A stretch of DNA of 28,424 nt from Spirochaetaceae bacterium (lineage in GTDB: Bacteria; Spirochaetota; Spirochaetia; Treponematales; Breznakiellaceae): contig JAITCP010000011.1 in assembly GCA_031283025.1 (NCBI GenBank), positions 1 to 28,424 of the forward strand. Reading direction: 5' to 3'. Made by a program: the position numbers and the translations under genes. Numbering within the stretch: position 1 is the stretch's first letter; each line of letters opens with the position of its first letter. The notes beneath the pieces were generated by a model. The model was not told the DNA's origin. It did no database searches and saw nothing but the letters and a program-made list of their open reading frames with translations. Positions 14,813 through 23,197 of the stretch are shown piece by piece.

Positions 14813-16588
14813 ATGGATTATGATTGTATTGTGATCGGCGGAGGTCATGCAGGTATAGAAGCGTCTTTGGCAGCGTCCAGACTGGGAATGGATACGCTGC
14901 TCATTACACAGAACCCCGATCGTATCGGAGTTCTTTCATGTAATCCCGCAGTAGGAGGTCTTTCCAAGGGAAATATTGTCCGCGAAGTAGATGCATTGGG
15001 CGGAGAGATGGCCCATCTTATCGATCAAACAATGATTCAATACCGGATTTTGAATCGATCCCGCGGACCGGCGGTTCAGGCCCCCAGAGCGCAGGCTGAT
15101 AAGCATGCGTATCAAAGCGCCGCACGGCATATTATAGAAACGCAGCAGGGTCTTTCAGTAATGATGGATACAGTAACTGAATTGATTATTGATAAGAGCC
15201 GCGTTACCGGTGTAACTACCATACGGGGAAACTCGATCAGCGCTAAAACGGTGATCCTTGCTGCCGGTACTTTCCTTGAAGGGAAAATATTTATCGGCGA
15301 ATATGACGCACGGCAGGGCAGGCTGGGGGAAGAAGCCGCTTTGGGGCTGGGAACTTTTTTACACAGTCAGAATTTTCCGGTGGGGCGGCTCAAAACAGGA
15401 ACTCCCGCCCGTATTGCCGGAAATACAGTTGATCACGGCAAAATGGAGAAGCAGGATGGCGAGGAACCTTACCCTTTTTCATTTGTTCCGCCCGATCATT
15501 TATCAGACTTCCGTTTGGATGGTGAGCTCCGATCAACATGGATCACCTACACAACAGCGGAAACACACCGCATTATCCGGGAAAACATACACCGTTCACC
15601 GCTATACGGCGGAAAAATAAAAGGCATAGGCCCCCGGTATTGTCCTTCCATAGAAGACAAGGTAATGCGTTTCCCCGATAGGGACCGGCATCATGTCTTT
15701 GTAGAACCCGAAGGGCTTTATACCGGTGAATTATACCTTAACGGCCTTTCCAGTTCGCTTCCCGAAGATGTGCAGGAAGCCTTTATCCATACTATTCCTG
15801 GACTGGAGAATGCCCACATGGTACGTCCCGCCTATGCAGTGGAATACGATTACCTTGATCCCCTGGATCTGTATCCTTCTTTGGAAAGCAAGCGTCTGGA
15901 AGGTTTTTTTATTGCAGGCCAAACCAATGGCAGTTCCGGTTATGAAGAAGCGGCGGCCCAGGGAATTATGGCGGGAATCAATGCAGTGCGGATGATTCAG
16001 GGGGAGGAGCCTCTGATTCTGGGACGGGACGAAGCATACATTGGAGTTCTTATAGATGACTTAACCACCTTGGGCACCACAGAGCCTTACCGGATGTTTA
16101 CCAGCCGTGCCGAACACCGCCTTGTTCTGCGCCACGATACGGCGGATACAAGGCTTACGCCCAAAGGCAGGGCAGCGGGCCTTGTTGATGATCGCCGCTG
16201 GAACTTGTTCCAGGAAAAACTCCGTTCATTGGATGAGATTAAGGAACTCCTGAAAAAAAAACAGGCCCCGGAAGACTTACGTTTTACTGCGGACTATTCC
16301 GGTGAATTGGCGGCCTTCCCCTCTGAATGGGTAGAACGGGTTTTACTGGATCAAAAGTACGCAGGGTATATAGAAAAAGAAAACCGGATCATCGCCCGAA
16401 ACGCCAAAATGGAACGGGTAAAACTTGATCCCCACCTTGATTATTCAACCCTGGAAGGGCTTTCCGCAGAAGCGCGGGAAAAATTTAACAAAGTACGCCC
16501 CCGTACTGTAGGCCAGGCCGCCCGCATACCCGGAATACGCCAGGGGGATATTGCCCTGCTTATGGTACTTTCCCAAAGATCGGGATGA
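14813..16588 (+). CDS. mnmG: tRNA uridine-5-carboxymethylaminomethyl modification enzyme MnmG (GidA)
   Basis: The product is 591 aa from the ATG at 14813, chosen because MDYDCIVIGGGHAGIEA is the family N-terminus; the open frame to 14768 adds a Phe-rich stretch coded by homopolymers. It is an FAD enzyme that, with MnmE, installs carboxymethylaminomethyl at U34 of tRNA. Motifs: GGGHAG (Rossmann), SCNPAVGGLSKG, VQAPRAQADK, RLKTGTPARI, PSIEDKVMRFPDRDRH and the MnmE-contacting C-terminus with ARIPGIRQGDIALL. It is convergent with aroA, with only 13 nt between stops. Confidence 0.98.
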   Translation: MDYDCIVIGGGHAGIEASLAASRLGMDTLLITQNPDRIGVLSCNPAVGGLSKGNIVREVDALGGEMAHLIDQTMIQYRILNRSRGPAVQAPRAQADKHAYQSAARHIIETQQGLSVMMDTVTELIIDKSRVTGVTTIRGNSISAKTVILAAGTFLEGKIFIGEYDARQGRLGEEAALGLGTFLHSQNFPVGRLKTGTPARIAGNTVDHGKMEKQDGEEPYPFSFVPPDHLSDFRLDGELRSTWITYTTAETHRIIRENIHRSPLYGGKIKGIGPRYCPSIEDKVMRFPDRDRHHVFVEPEGLYTGELYLNGLSSSLPEDVQEAFIHTIPGLENAHMVRPAYAVEYDYLDPLDLYPSLESKRLEGFFIAGQTNGSSGYEEAAAQGIMAGINAVRMIQGEEPLILGRDEAYIGVLIDDLTTLGTTEPYRMFTSRAEHRLVLRHDTADTRLTPKGRAAGLVDDRRWNLFQEKLRSLDEIKELLKKKQAPEDLRFTADYSGELAAFPSEWVERVLLDQKYAGYIEKENRIIARNAKMERVKLDPHLDYSTLEGLSAEAREKFNKVRPRTVGQAARIPGIRQGDIALLMVLSQRSG

Positions 16589-16601
16589 TTGTCAGCATCC
16601 G

Positions 16602-18101
16602 CTACTTACCATTTAGCAAATCCAAAAAACCCGGATACGTTACGTCAGCCGCTTCCGCCCCGTTAATCATTACCGGCGCTGTTCCGCCCAAAGCGGCGCA
16701 GGCAAGGGCCATTACAATACGGTGATCGTCATGGCCGTCCAGCATTACGGCAGGCATTTCACTTTGCGGCTCATTGTTTGTTCCGGCAGAACAGCAGCCG
16801 TGTATCAAAAGCCCGTCCGGTTTTTCTTCGCAGCGGAAACCAGCGCTGCCGGAAAACAGTTTCCGCAGTTCCGCCGCCATTACGGCGATGCGATCCGTTT
16901 CCTTTATCCGGGCATGGGCCGCGTTGACCAGAGATGTTGTTCCTTCCGCAAAAGCTCCAAGGACGGTCATAACGGGGAGCATATCCGGCGTTGCGTTTAG
17001 GTCAAAAACGCCGCCTTTCAAAGGCCCGGTTCGGGACACCGTAACCTGCCACTGTGCACATCCGCCATGCTTATCTGTAGTACTGCCTGCCGATATGGGA
17101 TGCATCTTCGTGTTATTAATCCGTTCCCAGCATACATCGCAGCCCATTTGCTCAAGGTAATCAAAAAAAACTTTATCCCCCTGGGTATCATTCGGATCAA
17201 GGCCCAACAGGGTAACCGTTCCTTTGGAGATTGCGGCGGCTGCAGCCGGAAAGGCGGCGGAAGAAAAATCCCCCGGCACAGGACCGTTCATGGGCATATA
17301 CGAGCTGCCTCCCCGGATATGAAAACAAGAAAAATCCGCCGCCGCAGTAAGCGCCGTCCCACCGTCAAGCGGCATTCCATCGTTTATTGATACCCCATTG
17401 CTTTGCAATGTACCATCACCGTAAAGGCCCTGGCTTTTAAGGTAAGAGAGCGTCATCTCCACATAAGGCCTTTCGTTAAGCATGGGAACGTCAATTTCTG
17501 TAATTGTGCCTGCCGGAGCCAGGGGGGCGGCGATAAGCAGCGCAGAGAGATACTGGCTGGTGGGGCAGGAAATGCTTACCCGTCCGCCCTTCCAGGGGCC
17601 GCAAATCGTGATCGGCGTATAACCGGGCTTACCGTCAGCGCCCCGGCTTGAAGTAACCGAAATACCAAGCCCGGTCAACGCATCCAGCAGAGGGCCGGCG
17701 CTACGCCGGGCGATCTGGCTGTCGCCAGAAAAAGTAACCGGCACGGAATTTAACGCGGCGGCGGCAAGGGCAAGAAACAAGGTAGTGCCGGAATTGCCTA
17801 CATCAATACGCAAGCCCTTGCCGCCGGAAAATTCCGCCGTGCCTCCCCCATTGCCGGGCCTGTGCCCCCGGACTATCCAACAGCTAAGGCGGCTGCCACC
17901 GTCCCGCTCCTCAATGATTTCCGCACCCAGGACACGGCAGGCCGCCGCGCAGGACTGCGCATCCAGCGAGTCAAGGGGGCGCTCAATGCGGGAAACGCCT
18001 TGAGTAAGGGATGCCAGTAAAAGCCGCCTGATTGTGTGAGATTTGGAGGCGGGGATCGTTACTGTACCGTTAAAAATATGAGGTTGAATCAGGGCTTGCA
18101 C
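16602..18101 (-). CDS. aroA: 3-phosphoshikimate 1-carboxyvinyltransferase (EPSP synthase), divergent
   Basis: The product is 499 aa, longer than the usual 430 or so, with extra segments near 320-360 and 420-455. It transfers enolpyruvyl from PEP to shikimate-3-phosphate in chorismate synthesis. Seen: ASKSHT with K20, GNSGTT, RRSAGPLLDAL (R133, equivalent to E. coli R124), TSQYLSALL (Q183), DLNATPD (D367), RIKETDR (K400, R404) and DDHRI (R461). By hand alignment, E. coli R100 is replaced by F109 and K411 by V487 (DVTYPGF), both usually conserved. It starts with GTG behind GAGAGG (7-nt spacing), inside the end of the solute-binding protein gene (32-nt overlap), so translation is probably coupled. 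Confidence 0.93.
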   Translation of the reverse strand: MQALIQPHIFNGTVTIPASKSHTIRRLLLASLTQGVSRIERPLDSLDAQSCAAACRVLGAEIIEERDGGSRLSCWIVRGHRPGNGGGTAEFSGGKGLRIDVGNSGTTLFLALAAAALNSVPVTFSGDSQIARRSAGPLLDALTGLGISVTSSRGADGKPGYTPITICGPWKGGRVSISCPTSQYLSALLIAAPLAPAGTITEIDVPMLNERPYVEMTLSYLKSQGLYGDGTLQSNGVSINDGMPLDGGTALTAAADFSCFHIRGGSSYMPMNGPVPGDFSSAAFPAAAAAISKGTVTLLGLDPNDTQGDKVFFDYLEQMGCDVCWERINNTKMHPISAGSTTDKHGGCAQWQVTVSRTGPLKGGVFDLNATPDMLPVMTVLGAFAEGTTSLVNAAHARIKETDRIAVMAAELRKLFSGSAGFRCEEKPDGLLIHGCCSAGTNNEPQSEMPAVMLDGHDDHRIVMALACAALGGTAPVMINGAEAADVTYPGFLDLLNGK

Positions 18102-19536
18102 GCTGCATCCTCTCTGTAGTAATTTTTTCCCATTCCGCCTGTATTGCCTGTGCGCATTGTTCGGGGGTTTTCATCTCCCAAAACATCTGCTCTACTTCCT
18201 TGCGGATAACGCTGTTAAGGGCAGAAATATCGGGGGAAGCGTAGAGTTCCCGGACCATTTCACCCGCCTCATACATATCAAAGGCTTTGGAATAGAACAA
18301 ATCACCACGAGGCAGTTCACGGCTGCGGCTGCCGTTTCCGGGGATAGCGTAAGCAGCGGAGGCTATACCTTCTGCCTTCTGTGCAAGAAAGGCGGCAAAC
18401 TGCCGCGCTTCGTCCTGAAAGACACTCTGCCGGTTAATACCCAAATACCACTCGGTAAGCAGAAAAACAGGCTTTTTGATGTACGACTCGGATCCGGGAA
18501 TGGTAGTTACGCCAAAACCTATAGGCCCTGATTTAATTTTTTTTATATATGCCGTAGAGCCTATCATCATCCCTACCTTGCCCTCGCCAAAGGCTTTGAG
18601 CAGTTCTTCTTCAGTTAAGGAAAATGGATTAGGATAGAGGCTTGACTTGAGCTTGTTCAAAAAGTCAAAAGCCCCTATCACTTCTTTGGTATTAAAGCTG
18701 AAGGTTCCGGCAGATTCAGGGTTGGTTGCGGAAGCCCAAATCCAGGACAGAATGTGGCGGCTTATGCTGTGAGTGCCGCCTCCCAGAGCAAGACCCGCTC
18801 CATATACGCCGCCTGATTCTTTAACCCGCAGGGCATAAGAAAGAAACTCAGTTTGATTTTTGGGAGGCCGGTCAAAACCGGCATTCCGGAGCAGTTCTAT
18901 GTTGTAGAAAAGAGGGTTAATAAACGATATGACCGGCAGAATATTGCCGGCTCTTTCGCCGCCTTCCGCGATCTCCGCCAGGAGGGACGCGCGTTCCAAT
19001 TCATAAACTGCAAAGGGATCGACGCTGAATATATCCGGCCCTTCACCTTCTTCCAGTGATTTCCGGATTTCATCCCAGTTTTTCTTTTCCAGTATAACGG
19101 TAACTCCCGGATTCGCCGCTTCAAATTCGGCGGCAATCTCCGCCAGAATATTGCCTTCCAGTTCTCCCTCCCACCACTGGGCAAAAACCAGAGTAGTGAT
19201 CTTTGGTACAACCGGAGGACCATAAAAAAACCGGAAAAGGAAAATTCCGGCAATAAGGGCAAGCGCCCAAATCCATAGGGTTCTGAAAAAGAAAATCGAC
19301 TGAAGTTTCCGAAATAAAGCGCGGATGCCTGTGGGCGTGTTTAAGCGGTTATTTGAAGATGTGCCTGAAGGCGTGTCTAAGAGCATCTTTGAAAATGTGT
19401 TTGAGGACGAGGAGCCCTTAGCCCGCTGGGACGAAACCTTTGAATCAGTTCCCCAAACCTGTCTGAATGCGGCCTTAATCTGCATTAAAAAACCCTGTTC
19501 GTCTTTTTCCGTCTTCCGGTTTGTCTCTTTACCCAT
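18070..19536 (-). CDS. Membrane-anchored extracellular solute-binding protein (family 1)
   Basis: The product is 488 aa from the ATG at 19536, which has GAGG 5 nt upstream; the frame runs open to 19635 but overlaps the divergent gene. Residues 1-80 or so are polar and basic with a 12-residue duplicated segment (TFSKMLLDTPSG / TSSNNRLNTPTG). A transmembrane segment follows (TLWIWALALIAGIFLFRFF), then a sugar-type periplasmic binding domain starting TLVFAQWWEGE, with AEFEAANPGVTV, GPDIFSVDPFAV and later FGEGKVGMMIGSTAYI and AFLAQKAEG. This is a binding protein anchored by an N-terminal helix with a cytoplasmic tail rather than a lipoprotein. No permease or ATPase gene lies beside it. Ligand unknown; sugars are usual for the family. 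Confidence 0.85.
   Translation of the reverse strand: MGKETNRKTEKDEQGFLMQIKAAFRQVWGTDSKVSSQRAKGSSSSNTFSKMLLDTPSGTSSNNRLNTPTGIRALFRKLQSIFFFRTLWIWALALIAGIFLFRFFYGPPVVPKITTLVFAQWWEGELEGNILAEIAAEFEAANPGVTVILEKKNWDEIRKSLEEGEGPDIFSVDPFAVYELERASLLAEIAEGGERAGNILPVISFINPLFYNIELLRNAGFDRPPKNQTEFLSYALRVKESGGVYGAGLALGGGTHSISRHILSWIWASATNPESAGTFSFNTKEVIGAFDFLNKLKSSLYPNPFSLTEEELLKAFGEGKVGMMIGSTAYIKKIKSGPIGFGVTTIPGSESYIKKPVFLLTEWYLGINRQSVFQDEARQFAAFLAQKAEGIASAAYAIPGNGSRSRELPRGDLFYSKAFDMYEAGEMVRELYASPDISALNSVIRKEVEQMFWEMKTPEQCAQAIQAEWEKITTERMQRASPDSTSYF
19334..19405. repeat. Tandem 36-bp imperfect repeat in the solute-binding protein tail
   Basis: 19334-19369 and 19370-19405 match at 27 of 36 positions and encode the two 12-residue units of the cytoplasmic tail. 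The divergence suggests an older duplication. Confidence 0.6.
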
Positions 19537-19543
19537 TATAACC

Positions 19544-19596
19544 TCGACCTGTACCGTTCTTTTGGGGTACAGTAATAGTATGTTTGGTTTTCTCAA
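19544..19596. promoter_or_regulatory. Divergent promoters with a palindromic operator-like site
   Basis: Plus: TCGACC (19544-19549), 18-nt spacer, TACAGT (19568-19573), 6 nt to the ATG at 19580. Minus: TTGAGA (19596-19591), 16-nt spacer, TACTGT (19574-19569), and GAGG before the ATG at 19536. The 43-bp gap also holds the inverted repeat CTGTACC (19549-19555) / GGTACAG (19566-19572), which overlaps both -10 hexamers and could bind a shared regulator. Confidence 0.45.
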
Positions 19597-22270
19597 AAGG
19601 CTCTTTGGCCTTGCTTCCCCCGTGCAACAAAACATTGATCCGGATGAAATTGCAAAAGAACAATGGCAGGCCGATTTTTCCCGGCCTGATGAACCGGGTA
19701 AACCGCCGCTTGTCCGTTTTTCTATTACATCAGAAAATCAGTATCGTGCCTATCTGGAGGATGGAGCCCTGTGTCTGGGGGTAAAAAAAACCAGCTGTAT
19801 AGCCTGGGCAGAGAACATGATCTTCCGTTATCAGGACCTGGATATGAAGGGGCGGTTCAGGCTTGATCCCCGTGGAGGATACGCCGCAGCGGGATTTATC
19901 TTCCACATGGTGGATGAACGCACCTATTACATGGTTTTGGTTTCCAACCGGGGATATTTCCGGCTGGATCTGGTGCGCAACAGCGTCCCCCTGGCTTTGG
20001 CCGGCTGGACTGAAGCGCCGTATATGAGTAAATCAAACACTCCTATAGAATTTGATCTGGAACTTATCACCTACGGCAGCCGGATTTTGCTTCTTATCAA
20101 CAGGCAATGGGCGGGCAACTGGAACGACGCTTCCCTCCCTGAAGGAAGAATCGGCTTCGCCGCCGCATCTTATGAACCGGAAAAGGCCGGAACAGGGCAA
20201 GCGGAGGAATATACCGCTCTGGCAATGCTCCGTTCATTCAGCCTTGATTCCCGAATTGAAGAAGCGGCGGCGCGTTACGATGAACTGGAAGAGACCGCCC
20301 TTCCCGAACACCGGATACGGCTTGCGGAAACTTTTACCGCTCTGGGCCAGACAAATCCCGCTCTTGTACAGCTTAGAAAAGCATGGGAACGGAGGGAAAT
20401 TCTGTCAACAAAAATTGCCGCCGCAGAAGATGCGGTTATGCTGGCAGCCCTGCAGGACAATAATACGGAAGTCCGCTTCAGGCCGGAGAAAGAACTGTTC
20501 TTGGGAGCCAAACTCGCAATGGCGTTGAAACTGTGGAATGAAGCGGCGGAATATATAGAAGACGCATTAAGCCGGAAAGGAGAACTACTGCCGGAATTCC
20601 GTAACATGAAGGCCGCCCTGCTCTACTCCCAAGGCTCCTACGGCGCTTTGATTAAGTGGTTTGCAAAACTATGTTCCGGTAAATACAAAGCTGCAGAATT
20701 ATTTGCCGATCCTCATGCCGTGTACAACCTGCTGGGACACGCATACTTTAACTCAAGCGAATATCAAAAAGCCGCAGAAATGTATGATCGTTCTTTTATG
20801 CTTGATGAAAAAAACGGCATTACCGCAAAAAATGCAGCCGCCGCTTACGAGTTGTACGGACAAAATAAAAAAGCGCTTGCCCGGTACATTCAGGCAGGGC
20901 GGGCGTTTTTGGCCGATGACCTTTATGAGGAGCTGGGGCTTTTGATACCAAAGTTCCGCCTTTTGGGAGAAACAAATTGGGAAGCGGCGGCCCTAACCGG
21001 TAAATGGGCATTTGGTATTGAAGCATGGGCGGATGCGGAAAAAGAATTAGCCAGAGCGGAAACACTCCGCAGGGAAGTACAGGCTGAACCGGACAGCGCA
21101 TTGTATTATTTGCAAGCCCTCCTTTTGGTTCGGAGCAATGACCGCCGCAAAGCTCTTGACCTGTTTAAAAAAGCGGTAAAGTACGCCCCGGATTATCCCC
21201 TCTTCCGTTTCCGGCTGGCAGAAAACCGTTACCTGTTAAATAACAACGCGGAAGATCCTGAGCTTGCCGCGGATTTGGAAGCGGCTCTTAATGTTAAGGA
21301 AGACGAAGGCGCAACCTACGGCTGGATCCATAACTTTGCAGCCCAGATAGCGTTAAGCAGGAACGATACAGAAAAGGCCGCCATTCATCTTGAAAAAGCC
21401 GCTTCGGTTCTTGGTGAAGCGCCGGAGATTAGGGTAAACCGGGCGGTTTTTCTTTATTTACAGGGCGCAGAAGACAAAGCGCTTGAGCTGCTGAAATCGC
21501 AGCCGGAAGAAGACCCTCTGGGGCTTATGACTAACTGCGCGGGTAACCTTTTGGTACGATCCGGCCGCTTTGGAGAAGCAAACCGGTATTACAGCCGTGC
21601 ATTGTCCATCGCCCCCGGTAATACACAGTACCGCTGTAACCGGGCCTCCTGCCTGATTAAAATGGGCTATTACGGTGAGGCCGACAATGTTCTAACCGCC
21701 GTATCCGGCAAATTAACTCCCGATATGCTGGAACTTATTGCCTATGTGGCTGTCAAAAAGGGCGAGTATAAACGAGCGGAAGCCGCCGCCCGCTCTGCCC
21801 TGAAAATCGATCCCGACCATGTTCCGTCTTTGCTCCAGTTGGGTTGGGCTTGCGCATTTACCGGAAACTGGGACAAGCTGGGTTTAATTCTGGACAAGCT
21901 AAAGGAAAAAACATTAAGTGAAGAAGCCACCAGAGGACTGGACGATCTTGAAGCGTGGATGAATGATGCGTTGTTCCGCGCCGTTTCCTGCGCTTCCTGC
22001 GGCAGAACATGGAAGGTAAAGCGTGATCCCGGCCCCGTCCCCCCCCTTAGGATTTATGCCGTACCCCCGGACGATATGCCCGCCGGCACCTGTCCCGGCT
22101 GCGGTAAAACCTTCTGCGTCGGCTGCCGCAAAGACGCTCTAGATGAATCCGGCCGCTTTGTCTGCCCCGATTGCAGCAAACCTCTCAAACTTACAGACGA
22201 CGGCCTTAAAGACATCCTCAATATCTGGGCAAAAGAAAACTTAAAAAAGAAGCGGAGTAAGCAAAATTAA
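19580..22270 (+). CDS. Large TPR protein with beta-sandwich N-domain and C-terminal zinc ribbons
   Basis: The product is 896 aa from the ATG at 19580 (MFGFLKRLFG). An 85-codon upstream extension is rejected because it is antisense to the divergent gene. Residues about 35-210 look like a LamG/DUF1080-type beta sandwich (KGRFRLDPRGGYAAAGFIFH, YYMVLVSNRGYFRLDLVR, GRIGFAAASYEP). Then about 550 residues of TPR helices (for example KAAEMYDRSFMLDEKN). The C-terminus has CASCGRTW, CPGCGKTFCVGC and CPDC, enough Cys for two zinc sites. There is no signal peptide and no clear transmembrane segment, so it is probably a cytoplasmic or membrane-associated scaffold. No Shine-Dalgarno; TACAGT ends 6 nt before the ATG. 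Function unknown. Confidence 0.85.
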   Translation: MFGFLKRLFGLASPVQQNIDPDEIAKEQWQADFSRPDEPGKPPLVRFSITSENQYRAYLEDGALCLGVKKTSCIAWAENMIFRYQDLDMKGRFRLDPRGGYAAAGFIFHMVDERTYYMVLVSNRGYFRLDLVRNSVPLALAGWTEAPYMSKSNTPIEFDLELITYGSRILLLINRQWAGNWNDASLPEGRIGFAAASYEPEKAGTGQAEEYTALAMLRSFSLDSRIEEAAARYDELEETALPEHRIRLAETFTALGQTNPALVQLRKAWERREILSTKIAAAEDAVMLAALQDNNTEVRFRPEKELFLGAKLAMALKLWNEAAEYIEDALSRKGELLPEFRNMKAALLYSQGSYGALIKWFAKLCSGKYKAAELFADPHAVYNLLGHAYFNSSEYQKAAEMYDRSFMLDEKNGITAKNAAAAYELYGQNKKALARYIQAGRAFLADDLYEELGLLIPKFRLLGETNWEAAALTGKWAFGIEAWADAEKELARAETLRREVQAEPDSALYYLQALLLVRSNDRRKALDLFKKAVKYAPDYPLFRFRLAENRYLLNNNAEDPELAADLEAALNVKEDEGATYGWIHNFAAQIALSRNDTEKAAIHLEKAASVLGEAPEIRVNRAVFLYLQGAEDKALELLKSQPEEDPLGLMTNCAGNLLVRSGRFGEANRYYSRALSIAPGNTQYRCNRASCLIKMGYYGEADNVLTAVSGKLTPDMLELIAYVAVKKGEYKRAEAAARSALKIDPDHVPSLLQLGWACAFTGNWDKLGLILDKLKEKTLSEEATRGLDDLEAWMNDALFRAVSCASCGRTWKVKRDPGPVPPLRIYAVPPDDMPAGTCPGCGKTFCVGCRKDALDESGRFVCPDCSKPLKLTDDGLKDILNIWAKENLKKKRSKQN

Positions 22271-22276
22271 ACCGGG

Positions 22277-22307
22277 AATCTCTAAAAAACTTCAGTTTTT
22301 TGAGATT
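22277..22307 (+). repeat. Dispersed hairpin repeat, copy B (imperfect)
   Basis: It begins GGGAATCTCTAAAAAAC (22274-22290) like copies A and D, then the loop TTCA and GTTTTTTGAGATTT. AATCTC pairs with GAGATT and AAAAAAC with GTTTTTT, with one bulged T. It lies just after the TPR stop codon, probably a partly decayed copy. Confidence 0.65.
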
Positions 22308-22358
22308 TACAGATGAAAAACACCCGTTTCGCAGCCGAAAGGGCGGGAAATTGCAATA

Positions 22359-22390
22359 GAACCACTAAAAACAGCCGTTTTTAGTGGTTC
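22359..22390 (-). repeat. Dispersed hairpin repeat, copy C (compensated stem)
   Basis: GAACCACTAAAAAC (22359-22372), loop AGCC, GTTTTTAGTGGTTC (22377-22390), a perfect 14-bp stem. Relative to copy D the pair inside CTCT/AGAG has become CACT/AGTG, so both arms changed together. It lies between the convergent TPR and receiver genes. Confidence 0.7.
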
Positions 22391-22437
22391 CCAACTGCTA
22401 TTTGAGGGCTCTATTGACAATATACCCCCTGCCTTCC

Positions 22438-22782
22438 CTAAAATAATTCCCGCAGTTTTTCTTTCCAGTCGCCGCCTTTTTGAATGGTACCTTTTACCCC
22501 CAAACCGTGAAGCCGGTAGAGACGGTCTTCATCGCTGGAGCCGGTAACCGCTATTATCGTCATCGGGGGGGCGGAAACGGTAACGCGCCGTATTAGCTCT
22601 TCACCGCTCATGTCGGACAATTCAAGACCGGTTATCATACAGGAAACTTTTTTACTCAAGACTGCATCAAGCACGTCCTCGCCACATTCAAACCCTTCGC
22701 ATTCAAGGCCCAGTTCCCCAAGGAAAACCTTCATCATTTTACGAAAAAATTTGCTGTTATCTACATGAATAACACTACTCAT
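22438..22782 (-). CDS. Degenerate receiver-domain protein lacking the phosphoacceptor Asp
   Basis: The product is 114 aa with a receiver fold: VIHVDNSKFFRKMM (acidic residue D8), IIAVTGSS (switch T80) and K102. Where the phosphoacceptor Asp should be, the sequence reads MITGLELSDMSG, placing Gly52 at that position. Ordinary phosphorylation is therefore unlikely, so this may be a constitutive or protein-binding pseudo-receiver. AGGAGT lies 5 nt before the ATG, and the start overlaps the end of the thioesterase gene by 8 nt, indicating cotranscription. An alternative alignment using D57 as acceptor would break the loop register and seems less likely. Confidence 0.85.
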   Translation of the reverse strand: MSSVIHVDNSKFFRKMMKVFLGELGLECEGFECGEDVLDAVLSKKVSCMITGLELSDMSGEELIRRVTVSAPPMTIIAVTGSSDEDRLYRLHGLGVKGTIQKGGDWKEKLRELF

Positions 22783-23197
22783 GATTCACTCCTAAAACTT
22801 TCGGGTAAGCATGTTCCGCCAGCAGCGTTTTCTTGTCTTCCGGAATGGGAATGGATTCCTTTATGCCAAAGTCGTAGTGAACAATCACCGCATTCCCTTT
22901 ACAGCAGAGCTTTCCGCTTTGCCATGCTTCCTGATAAACCGTAAAGGATTTAGTTCCGATACGGCTTATATAGCTCCGTATTTCCACATCCGTGCCAAAC
23001 ATTAGTTCACCGACAAAGTCATAATCCGTGTGTGCCATTATCAGTTGAAAAGTCCCATCGGCAAAATGGGATTTTGGGGCAAAAATGACAAACAAGGGGT
23101 TACGGGCCTGCTCAAACCATACCGCCAGTACGGTATTGTTGATGTGGCCCAGTACATCCATGTCTCCAAAGCGAGGGGTTACAATGGCGGTAAACAT
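22775..23197 (-). CDS. Acyl-CoA thioesterase, hotdog fold (YbgC/4HBT type)
   Basis: The product is 140 aa, a single hotdog domain. The motif RFGDMDVLGHINN (9-21) is the 4-hydroxybenzoyl-CoA thioesterase signature with the catalytic Asp (D14 by family alignment). FGTDVEIRSYISRIGTKSFTV is the second conserved strand pair. It hydrolyses acyl-CoA or acyl-ACP; the substrate is unknown. No Shine-Dalgarno; TAGAAT ends 6 nt before the ATG with TTGAAT 17 nt upstream, the clearest leaderless promoter in the window. Followed by the overlapping pseudo-receiver gene and preceded by aroK, 51 bp away. Confidence 0.92.
   Translation of the reverse strand: MFTAIVTPRFGDMDVLGHINNTVLAVWFEQARNPLFVIFAPKSHFADGTFQLIMAHTDYDFVGELMFGTDVEIRSYISRIGTKSFTVYQEAWQSGKLCCKGNAVIVHYDFGIKESIPIPEDKKTLLAEHAYPKVLGVNHE

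Noticed and set aside
19325..19579. 85-codon N-terminal extension of the TPR protein
   Set aside because: It is antisense to the solute-binding protein tail and would remove the shared promoter; the natural start is the ATG at 19580.
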